A stretch of 64,000 nucleotides of DNA from Euglena gracilis (Eukaryota > Euglenida > Euglenophyceae > Euglenales). Below, piece after piece: positions 53,347-63,905 of this stretch; position 1 is the first letter of the stretch, and each line of letters starts with the position of its first letter. The stretch is taken from contig CP154956.1 of NCBI GenBank assembly GCA_039621445.1, forward strand, positions 87,736,482-87,800,481, read 5' to 3'. The notes beneath the pieces are model-generated. The model saw only the letters and a list, made by a program, of their open reading frames with translations, was not told where the DNA came from and did no database searches. A program made the position numbers and the translations under genes.

Positions 53347-54869
53347 AGGGTCAGTTGGCAGCGTCATCCAGCAAGTGTAAGATTTCCTTCTCTTCTTCTC
53401 TTATCCCGTCCAATAAATTGAAAAATAGCGGCTGAGAAGTTGCTGACAAAAAAAGACAAAAAATATGGCAGCCGGGGACCCCCCGTGCTTGCCTCAAAAA
53501 ATGAAAAAAAAAGATGGCAGGGACCTTGGCAGAAAGGTCAGCGCCACGGAAGTGGGGCTGGAGCACCATGGGAACCTGAGTTCCTCAAGCTCGGGTGAGC
53601 GCCATGTTATGTTTTTCTAAAAAAATTTCATCTTACAAATTTGTGATTCACAACTTTTATTATATGTTTCACCAAGGAAAATTTGTGTATCACGTATGTA
53701 TCACCAATTTTTTTTATTGTATCACATATGTTTCACCAATTTTTTATTATTGTATCACATATGTATCACCAAAATGAAATTAATGTATCACAGATACGCA
53801 CTAAATGGCGGTCTGGTTTTTTTGTTTTAAAAGCCAACCCTCTTGTGCCTGTCTCCACAATCAACCTCATCAAATTGGACAACATTGTTCGCATTCTCCC
53901 AAAATGTGTCACCCCTCTTTCTTGTTCTATCAGAGTTTTGCCCTCAAAGAATGTTTTTTGTTCACCCAAAACATTTTCCGTTTATGTTCAGTCAAAAAGT
54001 CCTTTTTTTCCCCCAGTGCAAGGAGGAAAGAAAAAAAAGTTCCACACACCACCACACCCCCTATTTCCCTCCCACCAGCGTGAGGTGCAGCACTAATTTC
54101 TGCTGTTCTAGTTTCCCTTGGCTCGTTCGGCCCTGCTTGGAGTGTTTTCAATTGGGATAATGCTTACACTGAACGGTTCCTCTCTGAAGATTTCTCTGGA
54201 GGTGGATAAAAATTTGTTGGTTTGGTTAAGGGCTTCCTGGTGTTTTTTTTTATAGACCCAGTGACGGTGTCCATCCTGTGTTGATTTTCGCCATCCCCTT
54301 GAAAACCTTGACCCCTCCCCTAATGTAAGCGCGGGGCCGCTACAAGCAAGGTCAATTAAGGTGGCGGTCCACCTCAAGCGCACCACCCATTCAATGGTAT
54401 TTCTCAAGGGAATTCACAAAAATCGCACAGGTAGGGTCCAAATAGAGCGCACCCCCCGCTGCCAGAGGCAGCGTTCTGGGGGGTTTACTGGTAAATGCTG
54501 ATGAAAGAACAGCTGATGCAGCTTCATGAGGACAGATGCACAACAATTTGTGTGACAACTTCCTTGGTGGGTGTACAGCACTAATGGCCCAACGTGGGGA
54601 AAACGAGGTGGTTTGCGGATGGGAAATACAAAAGCAAACTGTCTCGTTTTGATGTTGACAAAACAGCCTGACCTACTCAGCACAAAATATGCCAGTAAAT
54701 ATTTTGATTCTTTGTGTTGCTGTCAGACATATGACGGATATCCTCCCAATATTTGCAGATGACAATTTTTTTCGGGGGGGGTGCTATGACAGATTTTCCA
54801 ACGGACAATTCAGTTGGCAGGATGAAGGAACACTGGCGGGTTTTTTTATTTTCGCCATATATGTTGCAG
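53347..54869. other. No supported gene; GTATCAC repeats at 53640-53800
   Basis: TGTATCACATATGTTTCACC-type units at 53640-53800. The rest has only short chance frames. Confidence 0.4.
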
Positions 54870-55069
54870 TCCGGTGCACATCTGCACCGCCTCTTTGGCG
54901 GATTGATGTCCGCCAGCCCCATGGGCGGTGATCCGCATCCCTTGGTTGCCATCACCGAGGCCCGGAAGCAGAAGGAGGAGGCGCTGAAGAACATTTTCGA
55001 CATGATGAAGCAGAGCCTGTCGGAACTGGGTCCGACAAGGAAATCGGAACGCGCGCTCGATGAATTCCA
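54870..55069 (+). CDS. Gene 3 first exon (ATG 54906)
   Basis: An AG acceptor (ATATGTTGCAG) at 54869 precedes a 36-base leader and ATG 54906, as expected for a euglenid spliced-leader acceptor. The frame reads MSASPMGGDPHPLVAITEA, RKQKEEALKNIFDMMKQS and LSELGPTRKSERALDEF, with strong G/C-ending codons and a coiled-coil-like helix. AAC-CAG follows, leaving two spare bases. No family recognised. Confidence 0.55.
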
Positions 55070-55809
55070 AACCAGGAGCAAGTGTGCTTGTGCGCGTGCG
55101 CGTTGAGGCGGTGGCACAAACGGTCCATGGTGTTTTTACATCGAAATGCAGAAGCGGGAAGCGTACATTTATTTATAAAGAAGCGGGACACATGCGCGTG
55201 CATTTTTGGTAAGATCTATCAACGCCAAATCATCAGGCATTCCTGGGGCTTCAATTTTGGTCACAAGAGATTTCCTTTAATCACCCATCATTTATTTATT
55301 TACGATTTTTTTGTATATTTTGTATAAATTTTACATATATTTTATCTAAAAGTTTGTATAAAATTTATTTGTTTTTCAAATAATTATTATTTTGTTATGA
55401 AATCTTGGCCACTCAGGCCTGTACTCGCCAACCTGCCCCATTGGTGCCTCCGTGCCTGCCAACCTGGCCTCTTGAAACTTTTTGAAAAAAGGGCCACGCA
55501 ACAGGCGCTATTGCCTGGCGCAAAACCCTTTCAACCATTTTTGACAAAATCGTTGGGAATTCACAAATTTTTCATGCGACTTTTTGCCCAAAAAATGCCA
55601 CTCTCTTTTGAAGCCGTGGCCTGACCAACTTCCGTCAAGTTGGCCTGTGGTCCTCAACTCGCCAACCTGGCCTCACACGGCCTCCCCCTCCATGCACACC
55701 ACTTTGGCTGATCACCAACTTTGGGGGTGGGGGTAGACCTACCCGATGTACAGTCTCTCGGTCGGCACTGCTCCGCTGGTTCGCCTGCAGGTACCCCCCG
55801 CGGCTGGCC

Positions 55810-55875
55810 CGCAGCGGGTCGTCCAGCAGCCAGACCAGCACGGGCTCGGTGGCCTCCTCCTCCGGCTCACTGCCC
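55810..55875 (-). CDS. Exon-like GC-rich segment, strand ambiguous
   Basis: On the minus strand (55873-55810) CTG-N5 and N3-CAG flank SEPEEEATEPVLVWLLDDPL with exact phase. On the plus strand the shifted interval 55812-55875 has the same kind of flanks and reads RVVQQPDQHGLGGLLLRLTA. The minus reading looks more like protein, while the surrounding gene 3 is on plus. CTG..CAG flanks cannot decide strand. Confidence 0.3.
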
Positions 55876-56644
55876 CGGCAGCCCTCCACGCCGGAGGCGA
55901 GGCCCCCGCCCCCCGCCCGGACCAAAGCCCCCCTCCGCCTGCCGTTGAGCGTTTCGCTGACCCCCCCCCCCGGCTCCTGTGCCCTCAGCTTTGCACGGTG
56001 TGGTGAGCAATCAATGGAAACCGCAGAGCTGTGCAGTAATCCCCAAACCCTATGGCTAAAGTATGGGTGGTGGGTGGGGGGGTCCACTCCACCCCCCCCA
56101 ACCCCATCCTGGTGGGGAGGGTCCAACCCCCCCCCCCCCCAACAGACCTTCCCATACCGCCCTGTCCACCCAAGTTTCTGGACAGGGCCGGGGGGGGGGG
56201 GGGATGATTGCCAGTTATCACAGCCACACACCCCATACAGCCTGGGGGGTGCTGTTGAAGGGGCTGGGACCCGAAAGTGGTCCGGTTTAGGCACCCAAAC
56301 GCAGACAGCCCCAGCCGGACAGTAGCCAAAAGAACCTTGACTGGAGCACCTCCAGGAAGGGGGAGTTCTGATTCTGGGCAGCGATTGGGGGTCTCAGGGT
56401 CAGCAGCAACCCCACAACCCCGTTCCAGTGCTCAGGGAGCCTCTGCGGAATGGGACTTTGATGCGACTCCCGTCATCATGAAGAACGTCGCCCTGCAAAA
56501 TCAGACCAAGAAGCCGTTATGAGCAGGACCTTTCTGTTGACTTGGAACAATTTACAGAGCCCATATCCAACTGATGTTATTTCCCCGTGATTTCAAGAGA
56601 ACGTACGCTTATGGGTGTAAAGTGGTGTCTGCTCCCTCCTGAAA

Positions 56645-57355
56645 CACTGCCAAGCCTGAGAACTTGTCACTGTCGGGCACAGGAAACTGTCAGGGTCCCT
56701 GGTACCAGCCAACCAGTCCGCATTTATAGTAACCATAGGGACTCCGACACTGACAGACCTGTGAGCTGGGCGGGGGCAGGGGATGCCTTATCCCCGACCC
56801 TCCCTCTATTAAGTTGGGCCATGTCCTTATTTGAACAGACCTGTGCTTGAGAACGACAGCCCGAAAGGCAACCCCCCCCCTCCGGGGGGCATACCATTGC
56901 TTAAGGTGTGTCCTACCCCTCCCCCTCCCTGGGAGTTGACTGACTGGTTTATTCGGGGTGACTGACAGGTTTTTGGCACCAGGCCAGGAATGGCCGAAAG
57001 TGGCCACCTGGCGCCGAAGGCGGGTTGGGGTTTTGGCCAAAAACCATTGACTTTGGGCATTTTGACTTGGGTGGCCAAAGTGACCGACGCCCCCCCCCCC
57101 CGGGGGGTTCGGAAGTGGAAGCAGGTGACTGGTTTTCAAAAAGCAATTCATTTTTTTTTTTTAAGTTGAAAGTAACCCCGTACCCCCCCCCTTGGCTCGG
57201 TTAGCAATGGTACCCCCTGGGAAACTGTCATGCCCGAGAACCTGTCAGGGTCCCCGTTGCCGGGCAACCTGTCAGTGTAGGAAGTTGTCAGGGTCCCTGG
57301 TGCTGGCCAACCTGTCAGGTGACAGTTTCCCGGGGGGGGGGGGGCAGGTACCAAC
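56645..57355. mobile_element. Family B (56670-56770, 57205-57350) and family L (56890-57115) elements
   Basis: Family B words GGAAACTGTCAGGGTCCC, CCAACCTGTCAGTG and GGTGACAGTTTCCCGGGG. Family L words GTTGACTGACTGG, CTGACAGGTTTTTGGC, GGCGCCGAAGGCGGG and AAAGTGACCGACGCCCC, collinear with 36775-37015. Confidence 0.65.
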
Positions 57356-57460
57356 CACCCCCCAGGTCAAAAGAACCCAGACAGCCGCCGTGCTCGGCCC
57401 AGGGCACCCGCCTTGTTCAGGTCTTTGGCGCGAGACCCCCGCCAGCAGCGTCCTGGTTGC

Positions 57461-57580
57461 CCCCTTCCCCCCGCAAGCCGGTGGAGGTCATCGTGGAGCG
57501 GCTGTACTACGTCCACGTGGACGGGGCGCTGCACCTCAAGAACCCGGCCCATGCCACCACGCCGGGGAGGAGCGAAGCCC
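57461..57580 (+). CDS. Gene 3 exon (LYYVHVDG)
   Basis: CTG-GTTGC precedes and CGG-CAG follows. The frame PSPRKPVEVIVERLYYVH then VDGALHLKNPAHATTPG has dense G/C-ending codons. A short beta-like segment (VEVIVERLYYVHVDG) is the most structured part. It needs one base from the previous exon while exon 1 leaves two, so another exon lies between. Confidence 0.5.
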
Positions 57581-58065
57581 CGGCAGGCCCCAGCCCGTTT
57601 CTGGCCGCCCACGGCAGGCAACGGCTTTCCCGTCTTCCGTGTTGGTTTTTTTTGAGTTTTGCCACAGGAAATTAGCAAAATCATTTCTCCATTTCTTTCG
57701 CGCGTTTCATTTCCGCTTATCTTTCCATTTATTTCATCGCAGTGAATTCACACGAGTGCAAGATTTAGTGCAGCAAAGATTGGTGCATATGCACCAGTAC
57801 AACTGGGAATGATGCAAACACATTTTTTTGTTTTTTTGACATTTTTTTTTTATATTAAAATGATTTGTGTGTGTGTGCTTTGCTTTTTTTCTGTGTTTCC
57901 CCCCCATTTTTATGGCATTTTTTTGGACTTCTGCTGGGAAATGATTTTGATCTGGAAATTTTTTACATTCTGGACCAGATATTTTCCAGTTAAGTCAGTT
58001 AGTCAGATGGGACCGAAATTTTTATCAATCGCTGGCCATTTTCTGACCAACAAATGAATAAATTA

Positions 58066-58450
58066 ACCCCCCCCTCAAATATAAAGCCCCCCCTTCATAT
58101 TTGGACGAGATTTCAAGACCCCCCCAGGGGGGGCTTTATATTTGGGGGGGAATCAAACTTTTTCGGGTGGCCTCTATGACCTTCGACGGCCTTCAATTAT
58201 GGCCAAATACCATTTTTTTTGTCACATTTTCGTTGTGCACCTCCTATTTTTTGCAAATATGTGCAATTATTATCCAAAATTGAGCATTTCTGGTGAAAAA
58301 AATGTTGTGTCCACCCTTTTTATTATATTTTTTTCTTGAATGACACCAGTGTCTGGCTCCACGTCAGGGGGGGGGGGCTTTATATTTGGGCCGCAAAACC
58401 AAACCCTGGAAGGGTTTATATTTGGGGGGGCTTTATAATTGGGGGGGGTT
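58066..58450. mobile_element. G/C-tract elements, family E variant (CAAATATAAAGCCC ... GGGCTTTATATTTG)
   Basis: CTCAAATATAAAGCCCCCC at 58074 faces GGGGGCTTTATATTTGGGG at 58129-58147. Further GGCTTTATATTTGGG ends at 58377, 58410 and 58428 show nested copies. Confidence 0.7.
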
Positions 58451-58633
58451 GGGGTGCCGCTGAGTGATGATTCTTGAAGTTTCAGGAACGTTCTGCTTCT
58501 AAAAGGATGTAAACCCCCCCCAAATATAAAGCCCCCCCCCCAAGTGTAAAGCCCTTTATATTTGGGGGGTTACATCCTTTTAGAAGCAGAACGTTCCTGA
58601 AACTTCAAGAATCATCACTCAGCAGCACCCCAA
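58449..58633. repeat. Near-perfect 185-bp palindrome
   Basis: Left arm TTGGGGTGCCGCTGAGTGATG, through GAAGTTTCAGGAACGTTC and AAAAGGATGTAAACCCCCC, is matched by the right arm GGGGGGTTACATCCTTTT, GAACGTTCCTGAAACTTC and CATCACTCAGCAGCACCCCAA with one or two mismatches and a few indels in the C-run. Confidence 0.85.
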
Positions 58634-58784
58634 CCCCAAAATTCTAAAAGGGTTCCATGAGGGTCAGTGTGTTTTTTGCGTCTTTTTTTTGCGGATTTAC
58701 ATTGCGTCCCCCGCTCCCAGCCATGACCTGACAACTGTCGAATCTGCCATTTCCCCCGTGCATTTTTCCCGAAAACCGGTGCCT

Positions 58785-58949
58785 TCGTGGGTTTGCCCAC
58801 GACACCCCTCGACGTCCGTGGACCCATCCATGCCAGGCACAGCCCCGAGGAGCACGCCACGAACCCGCTGGATCACAGCGAACTCGACCCCTGGACTGCG
58901 CCAGCCGACGACGCGGGCTTGGCCTTTCCGGTGGACGTGCCCCCACCCC
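58785..58949 (+). CDS. Gene 3 exon (PLDVRGPIHARHSPEE)
   Basis: The frame LPTTPLDVRGPIHARHSPEE, HATNPLDHSELDPWTAP and ADDAGLAFPVDVPPP has G/C-ending codons and ends before GTC-CAG. Polar, acidic, probably unstructured. The left boundary is uncertain. Confidence 0.45.
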
Positions 58950-60277
58950 GTCCAGGGCTTCATTTAGGCCTGTTTCTCCGTTGTTGACCTCCCCACACCC
59001 GGAGTTCGGGCGGCTGTTTTGTAATCAAAGTGTTCATTCCCTCCCCCACCCCATGCATAACAGTGTCCTTAATACCAATCCCCCCAATTTGTACCGGAGA
59101 AATTTTTGTCTCCCAAAAAAGTTCAATTTCAAGCATCCAGAATTTCCAAAATTTCAAGGGCCAAATTGACGAAATTGGCTGATGCTGAAGGCGCCAGAGG
59201 CTAAAATCCCCAGATTGGCCATTTTGGGGGTCTGGGACCGCCCACCGGGGTAAACTCATAACTTCGAAGACCCCCCGGGGGCGGGGCGGGGGGGGGGGGC
59301 GGGGGGCCAGACCCCCAGGGGGGTTCCAGGCCGGAGCTGGGGAATCGGTTTTGGCGCGGAGAGCCAAAAAAAATTGTGAATGCCTGCCCGATTTTTGGGG
59401 TCCCCGGGCCCCCCCCCCCCCAGGCCGGGTGGGTAGGGGGGAACCCCAAAAGAAGCCTGCACAGGGTTGGCCAATGTTTGGGGGGTGGTGTGGTGGCCCC
59501 TGCTGGCGAGATCATCTGCTGGGCGGGGGGGGGCTGAGCAAACAGGCCCTGACCCCTGACACGTGGTGGTCGACAGAGCGCCGAAGGGTACGGCGGGGAC
59601 GGCTGCTGCAGTGGAGGTGCCGCGGGCAACGACCGTCGGTCCAGCACCAGCCCCTGGCCAACCAGTCAGCCCCCGCCCTGGGTACCGGGTGGGAAACCAG
59701 GAGCTACATTTGAACTTCGTCAAATTTCGGACTCGGTGTTGCCACAGAACAGGCCCCTGTCACTGGAAAAGAAGAAGCCCCCGTGTGCGAATCAAACATC
59801 AGGGGCGATTGTTTTGTTGCAGTTTCACACAAAAATCAAACCCTCATCGTTCTGTCTTTTGCCTTCTGTTCCCAAGGACAAAAGGCAACATATGAACCCA
59901 GAACATGGAAGGAAACTGCGGGTCAAAGTCGAACGAGCTGTTTCTGCATGAAACAAATGCATTGGCGAGAATTGGTTTGCGACCCACCGCGAGGAGGTGT
60001 GCATTTGGAATGCCGTATGACCCTGGAAACGATGAGATGAGGAAATTTTTCGGTTTTGTGGACTGGCAAAGGCCGGAATACAAGGCCAAAGCTCCCTGAC
60101 TTTTCGTTGAAAATAAATCCAAAAAATGCTCATTTTTTGAAATTTTTGAACACTTTCCATGCAGAAAGCACCAAAACATCAACAAAATGTGCAACATGCT
60201 CAGCAGTGAATGAGACGGGGAAGCCGGCTTCGTTTTCCATTGCGGGGCACCCCCAACACAAACCGGCCCCTGCCCCC
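58950..60277. other. Intronic; GC element and one candidate exon
   Basis: GC-rich element with G- and C-runs 59255-59440 (GAAGGCGCCAGAGGC near 59188). At about 59935-60100 the frame ALARIGLRPTARRCAFGM then PYDPGNDEMRKFFGFVDW ending at TGA 60100 is protein-like but lacks the codon bias and boundaries of its neighbours. Confidence 0.3.
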
Positions 60278-60325
60278 AGGGCCTTCTCCGCCGACAAGCG
60301 GACCCCCACCGCCCCCGCCCCCGCC
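60278..60325 (+). CDS. Gene 3 exon (RAFSADKRTPTAPAPA)
   Basis: CTG-CCCCC precedes and GCC-CAG follows a 48-base phase-0 exon coding RAFSADKRTPTAPAPA. The next intron has a perfect 6-bp end helix (CAGGGC with GCCCTG). Confidence 0.6.
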
Positions 60326-60635
60326 GCCCAGGGCGAAATGGAAACCGTGGCAACCCCACGGGTCGACGGGTGGTGGGGGATCTGCCCCCCCCCCGTCCAC
60401 CTCCACCCTAATGGGTTGACGGGTGGGTGCGGTTCACCGCTACCGCCCCTTCCAGTTTTTCCGGCATATTTTTTTGGGTCAGAGTTTTCCTTCGGCTCTG
60501 AAATTACTTCTCCTGGCGCGGTTCCGTGGTAGGGGCTCGACCAGGTTTCTTTTTGACTCCCCTGGGGGGGCGGTGTTTGCGGGACCGGACGACTGGAATC
60601 GACCCCCGGCAGGCCTTCCCTACCGCCCTGCCACC
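60326..60635. other. Gene 3 nonconventional intron, 310 bases
   Basis: GCC-CAGGGC at the 5' end and GCCCTG-CCACC at the 3' end. A CGGGTCGACGGGTGG / TTGACGGGTGGGTGCGG repeat with a C-run occupies 60358-60430. Confidence 0.65.
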
Positions 60636-60740
60636 GCTCCCCGCCACCCCCGCTCCGCCTCGCGGGACGTGCGCGGCAACGTGCGCGCGCCGTCCACCGC
60701 CGCCACCAGCCGGGCGCGGACGGCCTCCCCGCCGGCCAGG
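60636..60740 (+). CDS. Gene 3 exon (basic, Arg/Ser/Ala-rich)
   Basis: A 35-codon phase-0 exon: APRHPRSASRDVRGNVRAPS then TAATSRARTASPPAR. Flanked by CTG-CCACC and CGG-CAG. Very basic and probably disordered, of a type seen in microtubule- or nucleic-acid-binding tails; no domain. Confidence 0.6.
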
Positions 60741-61520
60741 CGGCAGGTGCGGCCCCATTGCGCCTCGGCGGTTTGTGAGTCTCCAGAAGACCCTTAAAAG
60801 CGAAGCCAGCAAAGCAACAGAGGCTGCCAAATTATTCACCTCGAAATTATTTAAGTTTGTTTGCATTTTCTGTCGCGTGTCTCAGCTGATTCCAGTTGGG
60901 GTTTTGTCTCCCGGTGAAGTAAGCTTTGGGGTTTTTGGGACCACAAAACCATCCCAGGTGTCATTCATTTTCTTTTTTTTCCCCATGGGAGGTTTAAGTC
61001 GGGATTTTGTTTATCCATCTGATGGGGGATTGGGATTGGGTACAAATTCCTCTGAGCCACTCCAAACCTTGCATATTTTCAATGCACAGTTCGCTACATG
61101 CGTGGCGGCCAAAAACCTCTGCCAGTTGGACAGATCATATGCCGGTGGGGGGCATTTGCAACCTGGAGTTCGGGTTTTGGGGGGGTTGTGAAACCCCCCG
61201 TCCCCGAGGTTACCCCCCCTCCCCGAAAACTGTCATGCCTGAGAACCTGTCAGGGTCCCGCCCAGGAAACTGTCGGGGTCCCCGCTACCAGCCAACCTGT
61301 TTGACGACAATTTCCCGGGGGGGGGGGGGTGATGTCGGAGCAGACGGCGCCGAAAACGGCCATTTCCCGCAAAAATTCGCCTGGGTGAAATCCAGCCATG
61401 TCCCAAAATCACTCCCCCGGGGGGGGGGGTGCGTGCGGTAGGCTGGCACCATTCTGAAAAAAATGAAGCCCTGCCTGCACTGATGGCTTGACACGACAGG
61501 ACGCAGGACAGCCTGGGGGC
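60741..61520. other. Gene 3 intron with family B element
   Basis: Ends CGG-CAGG and CCTG-GGGGC (4-bp helix). Family B copy at 61215-61335 with GGCGCCGAAAACGGCC near 61345. Confidence 0.5.
61215..61335. mobile_element. Family B element
   Basis: GAAAACTGTCATGCCTGAG, ACCTGTCAGGGTCCCGCC and GGAAACTGTCGGGGTCCCC end in GACGACAATTTCCCGGGGG. Confidence 0.6.
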
Positions 61521-61594
61521 GGCCGCAACGTGTCCCCTCAAAGGAGGACCCACCAGGAGGCCCTCGAGCGGCTGGCAAAGCCGAGGGCGCAACG
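61521..61594 (+). CDS. Gene 3 exon (LERLAKPR)
   Basis: Starts in phase 0 after CTG-GGGGC: GRNVSPQRRTHQEALER then LAKPRAQ. A conventional GT donor at 61595 leaves two bases. The R-x-x-LAKPR pattern is loosely reminiscent of short motifs in axonemal proteins such as THEG repeats, but one copy is not enough for assignment. Confidence 0.55.
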
Positions 61595-62774
61595 GTGTGT
61601 CCGCCATCCCCTCTTTTTGTGGGGTTCCCCCGCTGCTGGTGCCTGCTGCTGCCGGGAAGCGCATTTCTTGCATTTTTTTTTCATTTTGGTAAATTCGCGT
61701 TTTTTCCCCCAACTTTTTTTTTGAGTTGTTTTGAGAAATGATTTCCATGTCTGTTCTGCTGTTGTCAAATGCTTGCGTTAAAGTTTCCCAACACCACTGA
61801 TTCAGGTGTCAAGTAATTTCAATAATTTGGAATCAAAAGTTAATTTATGGCAGCCACATGTATGCATGTTAGGGGAGCATTTTGCATTTTGGCGGGAAAA
61901 GACGCATTCCACCCTATTCTCGGGGAGAGAGGGACGATCTGGACTCAGCCTCGCAAAGTTCATATATACTCAACACGGAGGTCAAAATGTTTACACCAAA
62001 AGTAAAATCTGCCCCCGGAATGTAATTTGGTCGGGAGGTGTTAGTTGGAGCGGGGCAGCTGCAACCAGTTCTCTTCGTGGATGCTTCTTTCGTCCTGGTC
62101 CCAAACTGTTTTGCGGATTTTACGTGACGCCATCAACACCATGCGGCAACTCCCTGGCAGGCAAAGGCAAGAGAATCCTCCGGACCGGCGGGTGCAGAGA
62201 GGCCGGCCCACCGGCGGCGCGAAGGCTCCGCGGGAGGGGAGGCCATCCCCGCGGGTCTGACCCACCACCTTCCCCTTGTCCAGCCCCGGGCCATCTTTTT
62301 TTGGCTTTCTATTTGACTTGGGGTCACGTTACGTGGCGTGTGGAACAAGGCATTTGCAGTAACATTTCGCCTTCTATCATGTGTGGTGGTCGCTTCCAAA
62401 GAGGGTTTTAATATTGGGTGGAGGTGACGGTCAATTCATACGGGTCAAAAGGTCCCAGTTAGGTGGTTTTGCCGAGTTGATGATACAAGTGGAGGGTCTG
62501 CAGGATGGGAGTTATAAGCTTGATTTGGGGTTGTGTCCCACCACATGCATCACCTCGTACCTCTGTGCTGACCTGTCAGGGTCATTTTTCATTGATTTTC
62601 CCTTGAAATGCCCAACCCGGAAACTGTCAGGGTCTTTCACACCGGCCGACTTGTCAAGTGACAGTTCCCGGTGGGGGGGGGTAAAACACCTTGAGGTCTG
62701 TATGCACACATATCTACAAATACTGCCTGCATCCACATTGCCACCATAGAGTTATGCCATTATTGGCTGCTCAG
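61595..62774. other. Gene 3 intronic; one possible 10-codon exon
   Basis: At 62162-62191 CTG-GCAGG and GTG-CAG flank QRQENPPDRR, but the phase does not fit the preceding exon. Family B copy at 62570-62690. A frame at 62400-62520 (FIRVKRSQLGGFAELMIQVE) is protein-like but unsupported. Confidence 0.3.
62570..62690. mobile_element. Family B element
   Basis: GACCTGTCAGGGTCATTTTT, GGAAACTGTCAGGGTC and AAGTGACAGTTCCCGGTGGG. Confidence 0.6.
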
Positions 62775-62863
62775 GAGAAGCCTGCCCCTCGTCCCTCTGA
62801 AGCTGCCGTGGTGGCTGGAAAGAAGGTGGCCACAAGAGTGACAGCAAACAAAACACCCGGCAG
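62775..62863 (+). CDS. Gene 3 exon (Lys/Ala-rich)
   Basis: Starts after CTG-CTCAG, which satisfies both the CTG rule and a normal AG acceptor. EKPAPRPSEAAVVAGKKV then ATRVTANKTPG, ending at CAG|GTTTGC with two spare bases. If unspliced the frame would stop at TAA 62898-62900. Confidence 0.5.
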
Positions 62864-63456
62864 GTTTGCAAAGGGGGGGTTTGACAGCCTTGTTTCTTAA
62901 CTCTGTTGAATTTTTGGATGTGCCGTTTCTTCCTTCATCCGCCCCCCCCCCCCAAATGAGACCTGTTTTGTTATTTTTGGGTTTATTTGTTCGAAATTGC
63001 CAGAGGACTCCAACTTTTTGGGGTCTTTTTGTCAGAATTTTATTTGACTGACCCAGCTCGAAAATCATCATTTGTTTCCAACCACGAAGATTTTTTCTTC
63101 GGTGCTTCACAACATGTGTGAATTGTACAAGTGGAATTTTGCCCTGTTTTTTTTGCCTTCAAAAATCCTATTTTTTTTATTTTTTTTCTCATTTTTGTGC
63201 CTGAAATTGGGGTTTTGGTAATTTTTCATTGTCTCCGCCAGGTGTGGGGTCTTAAATTGGGGGGGGGGCATTTTTTTTGGATTTTTGCTTGATCGGGGTT
63301 CTTATTTGGGGGTGGTGAAGTTTCATACAATTGATGTTCATTGCCTTATTTGATACATATTTATTTTGCTCGTGCGTCATTTTGAGTTGTGGATTTCCAT
63401 TGACATTTGCATTGCAATTTGTGCGGCATTCGCATTCCCATCGGCGGTTTCCGCAG

Positions 63457-63538
63457 GCCCGCGACCAAGTCCCCATGGGACCAGTTCTTCGAGAACCTCA
63501 AGCGGTGCCGAATGGAGGCGACCGCGGCTGCGCTGCGG
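63457..63538 (+). CDS. Gene 3 last exon seen (SPWDQFFENLKR)
   Basis: Acceptor TTTCCGCAG. One base completes AGG with the previous exon, then PATKSPWDQFFENLKRCR and MEATAAALR to a GT donor at 63539. Strong G/C-ending codons. The gene appears to run past the window. Confidence 0.55.
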
Positions 63539-63774
63539 GTGTGCTGTCTCTGACCCACCCGAGCTGGCCAGCACACGTGCACACGCATATGCGCATATGC
63601 CCTCCCAGGTTCATCGGTTTTTTCTTTACCCTTCGAAGTGCTCAGCAGCAGGGGCTGTCATACGCCCAATCCCATCCCAACCCAAAGAAAACCATCGCAT
63701 GAGCAGAATTGATGGAGGAGATATTGAGGATCGCCAAAAACTCAGGCTTCGATGGTTTGAAAACAGGGGGGGGG

Positions 63775-63905
63775 GAATTGATATCCGCAAATTTTCCGCA
63801 ATTTCCGCAATTTTCTGCAATTTCCGCAATCTTCTGCAATTTTCCGCAATTTCCTCAATTTTTCCGCAATTTTTCCGAAGGCCTCCGATATCAATTATCC
63901 CCCCC
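63775..63905. repeat. Dispersed repeat, family N
   Basis: CCGCAATTTTCTGCAATTT array ending in CCGAAGGCCTCCGATATCAA, as at 32590-32700. A family E-like TTCTTATTTGGGGG end lies upstream at 63299-63313. Confidence 0.7.

Larger units (their letters stand above)
55070..57460. other. Probable gene 3 intronic region
   Basis: A/T-rich DNA at 55200-55400, CCAACCTGGCCTC repeats at 55400-55690, the exon-like segment at 55810, a GGTGGGGGGGTCC element at 56050-56215, and family B and L elements. Confidence 0.4.
57581..58784. other. Intronic, with family E-like elements and a palindrome
   Basis: T-rich DNA 57820-57990, then CCCTCAAATATAAAGCCCCC elements 58066-58150 and 58360-58450, then the palindrome. 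Confidence 0.45.
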
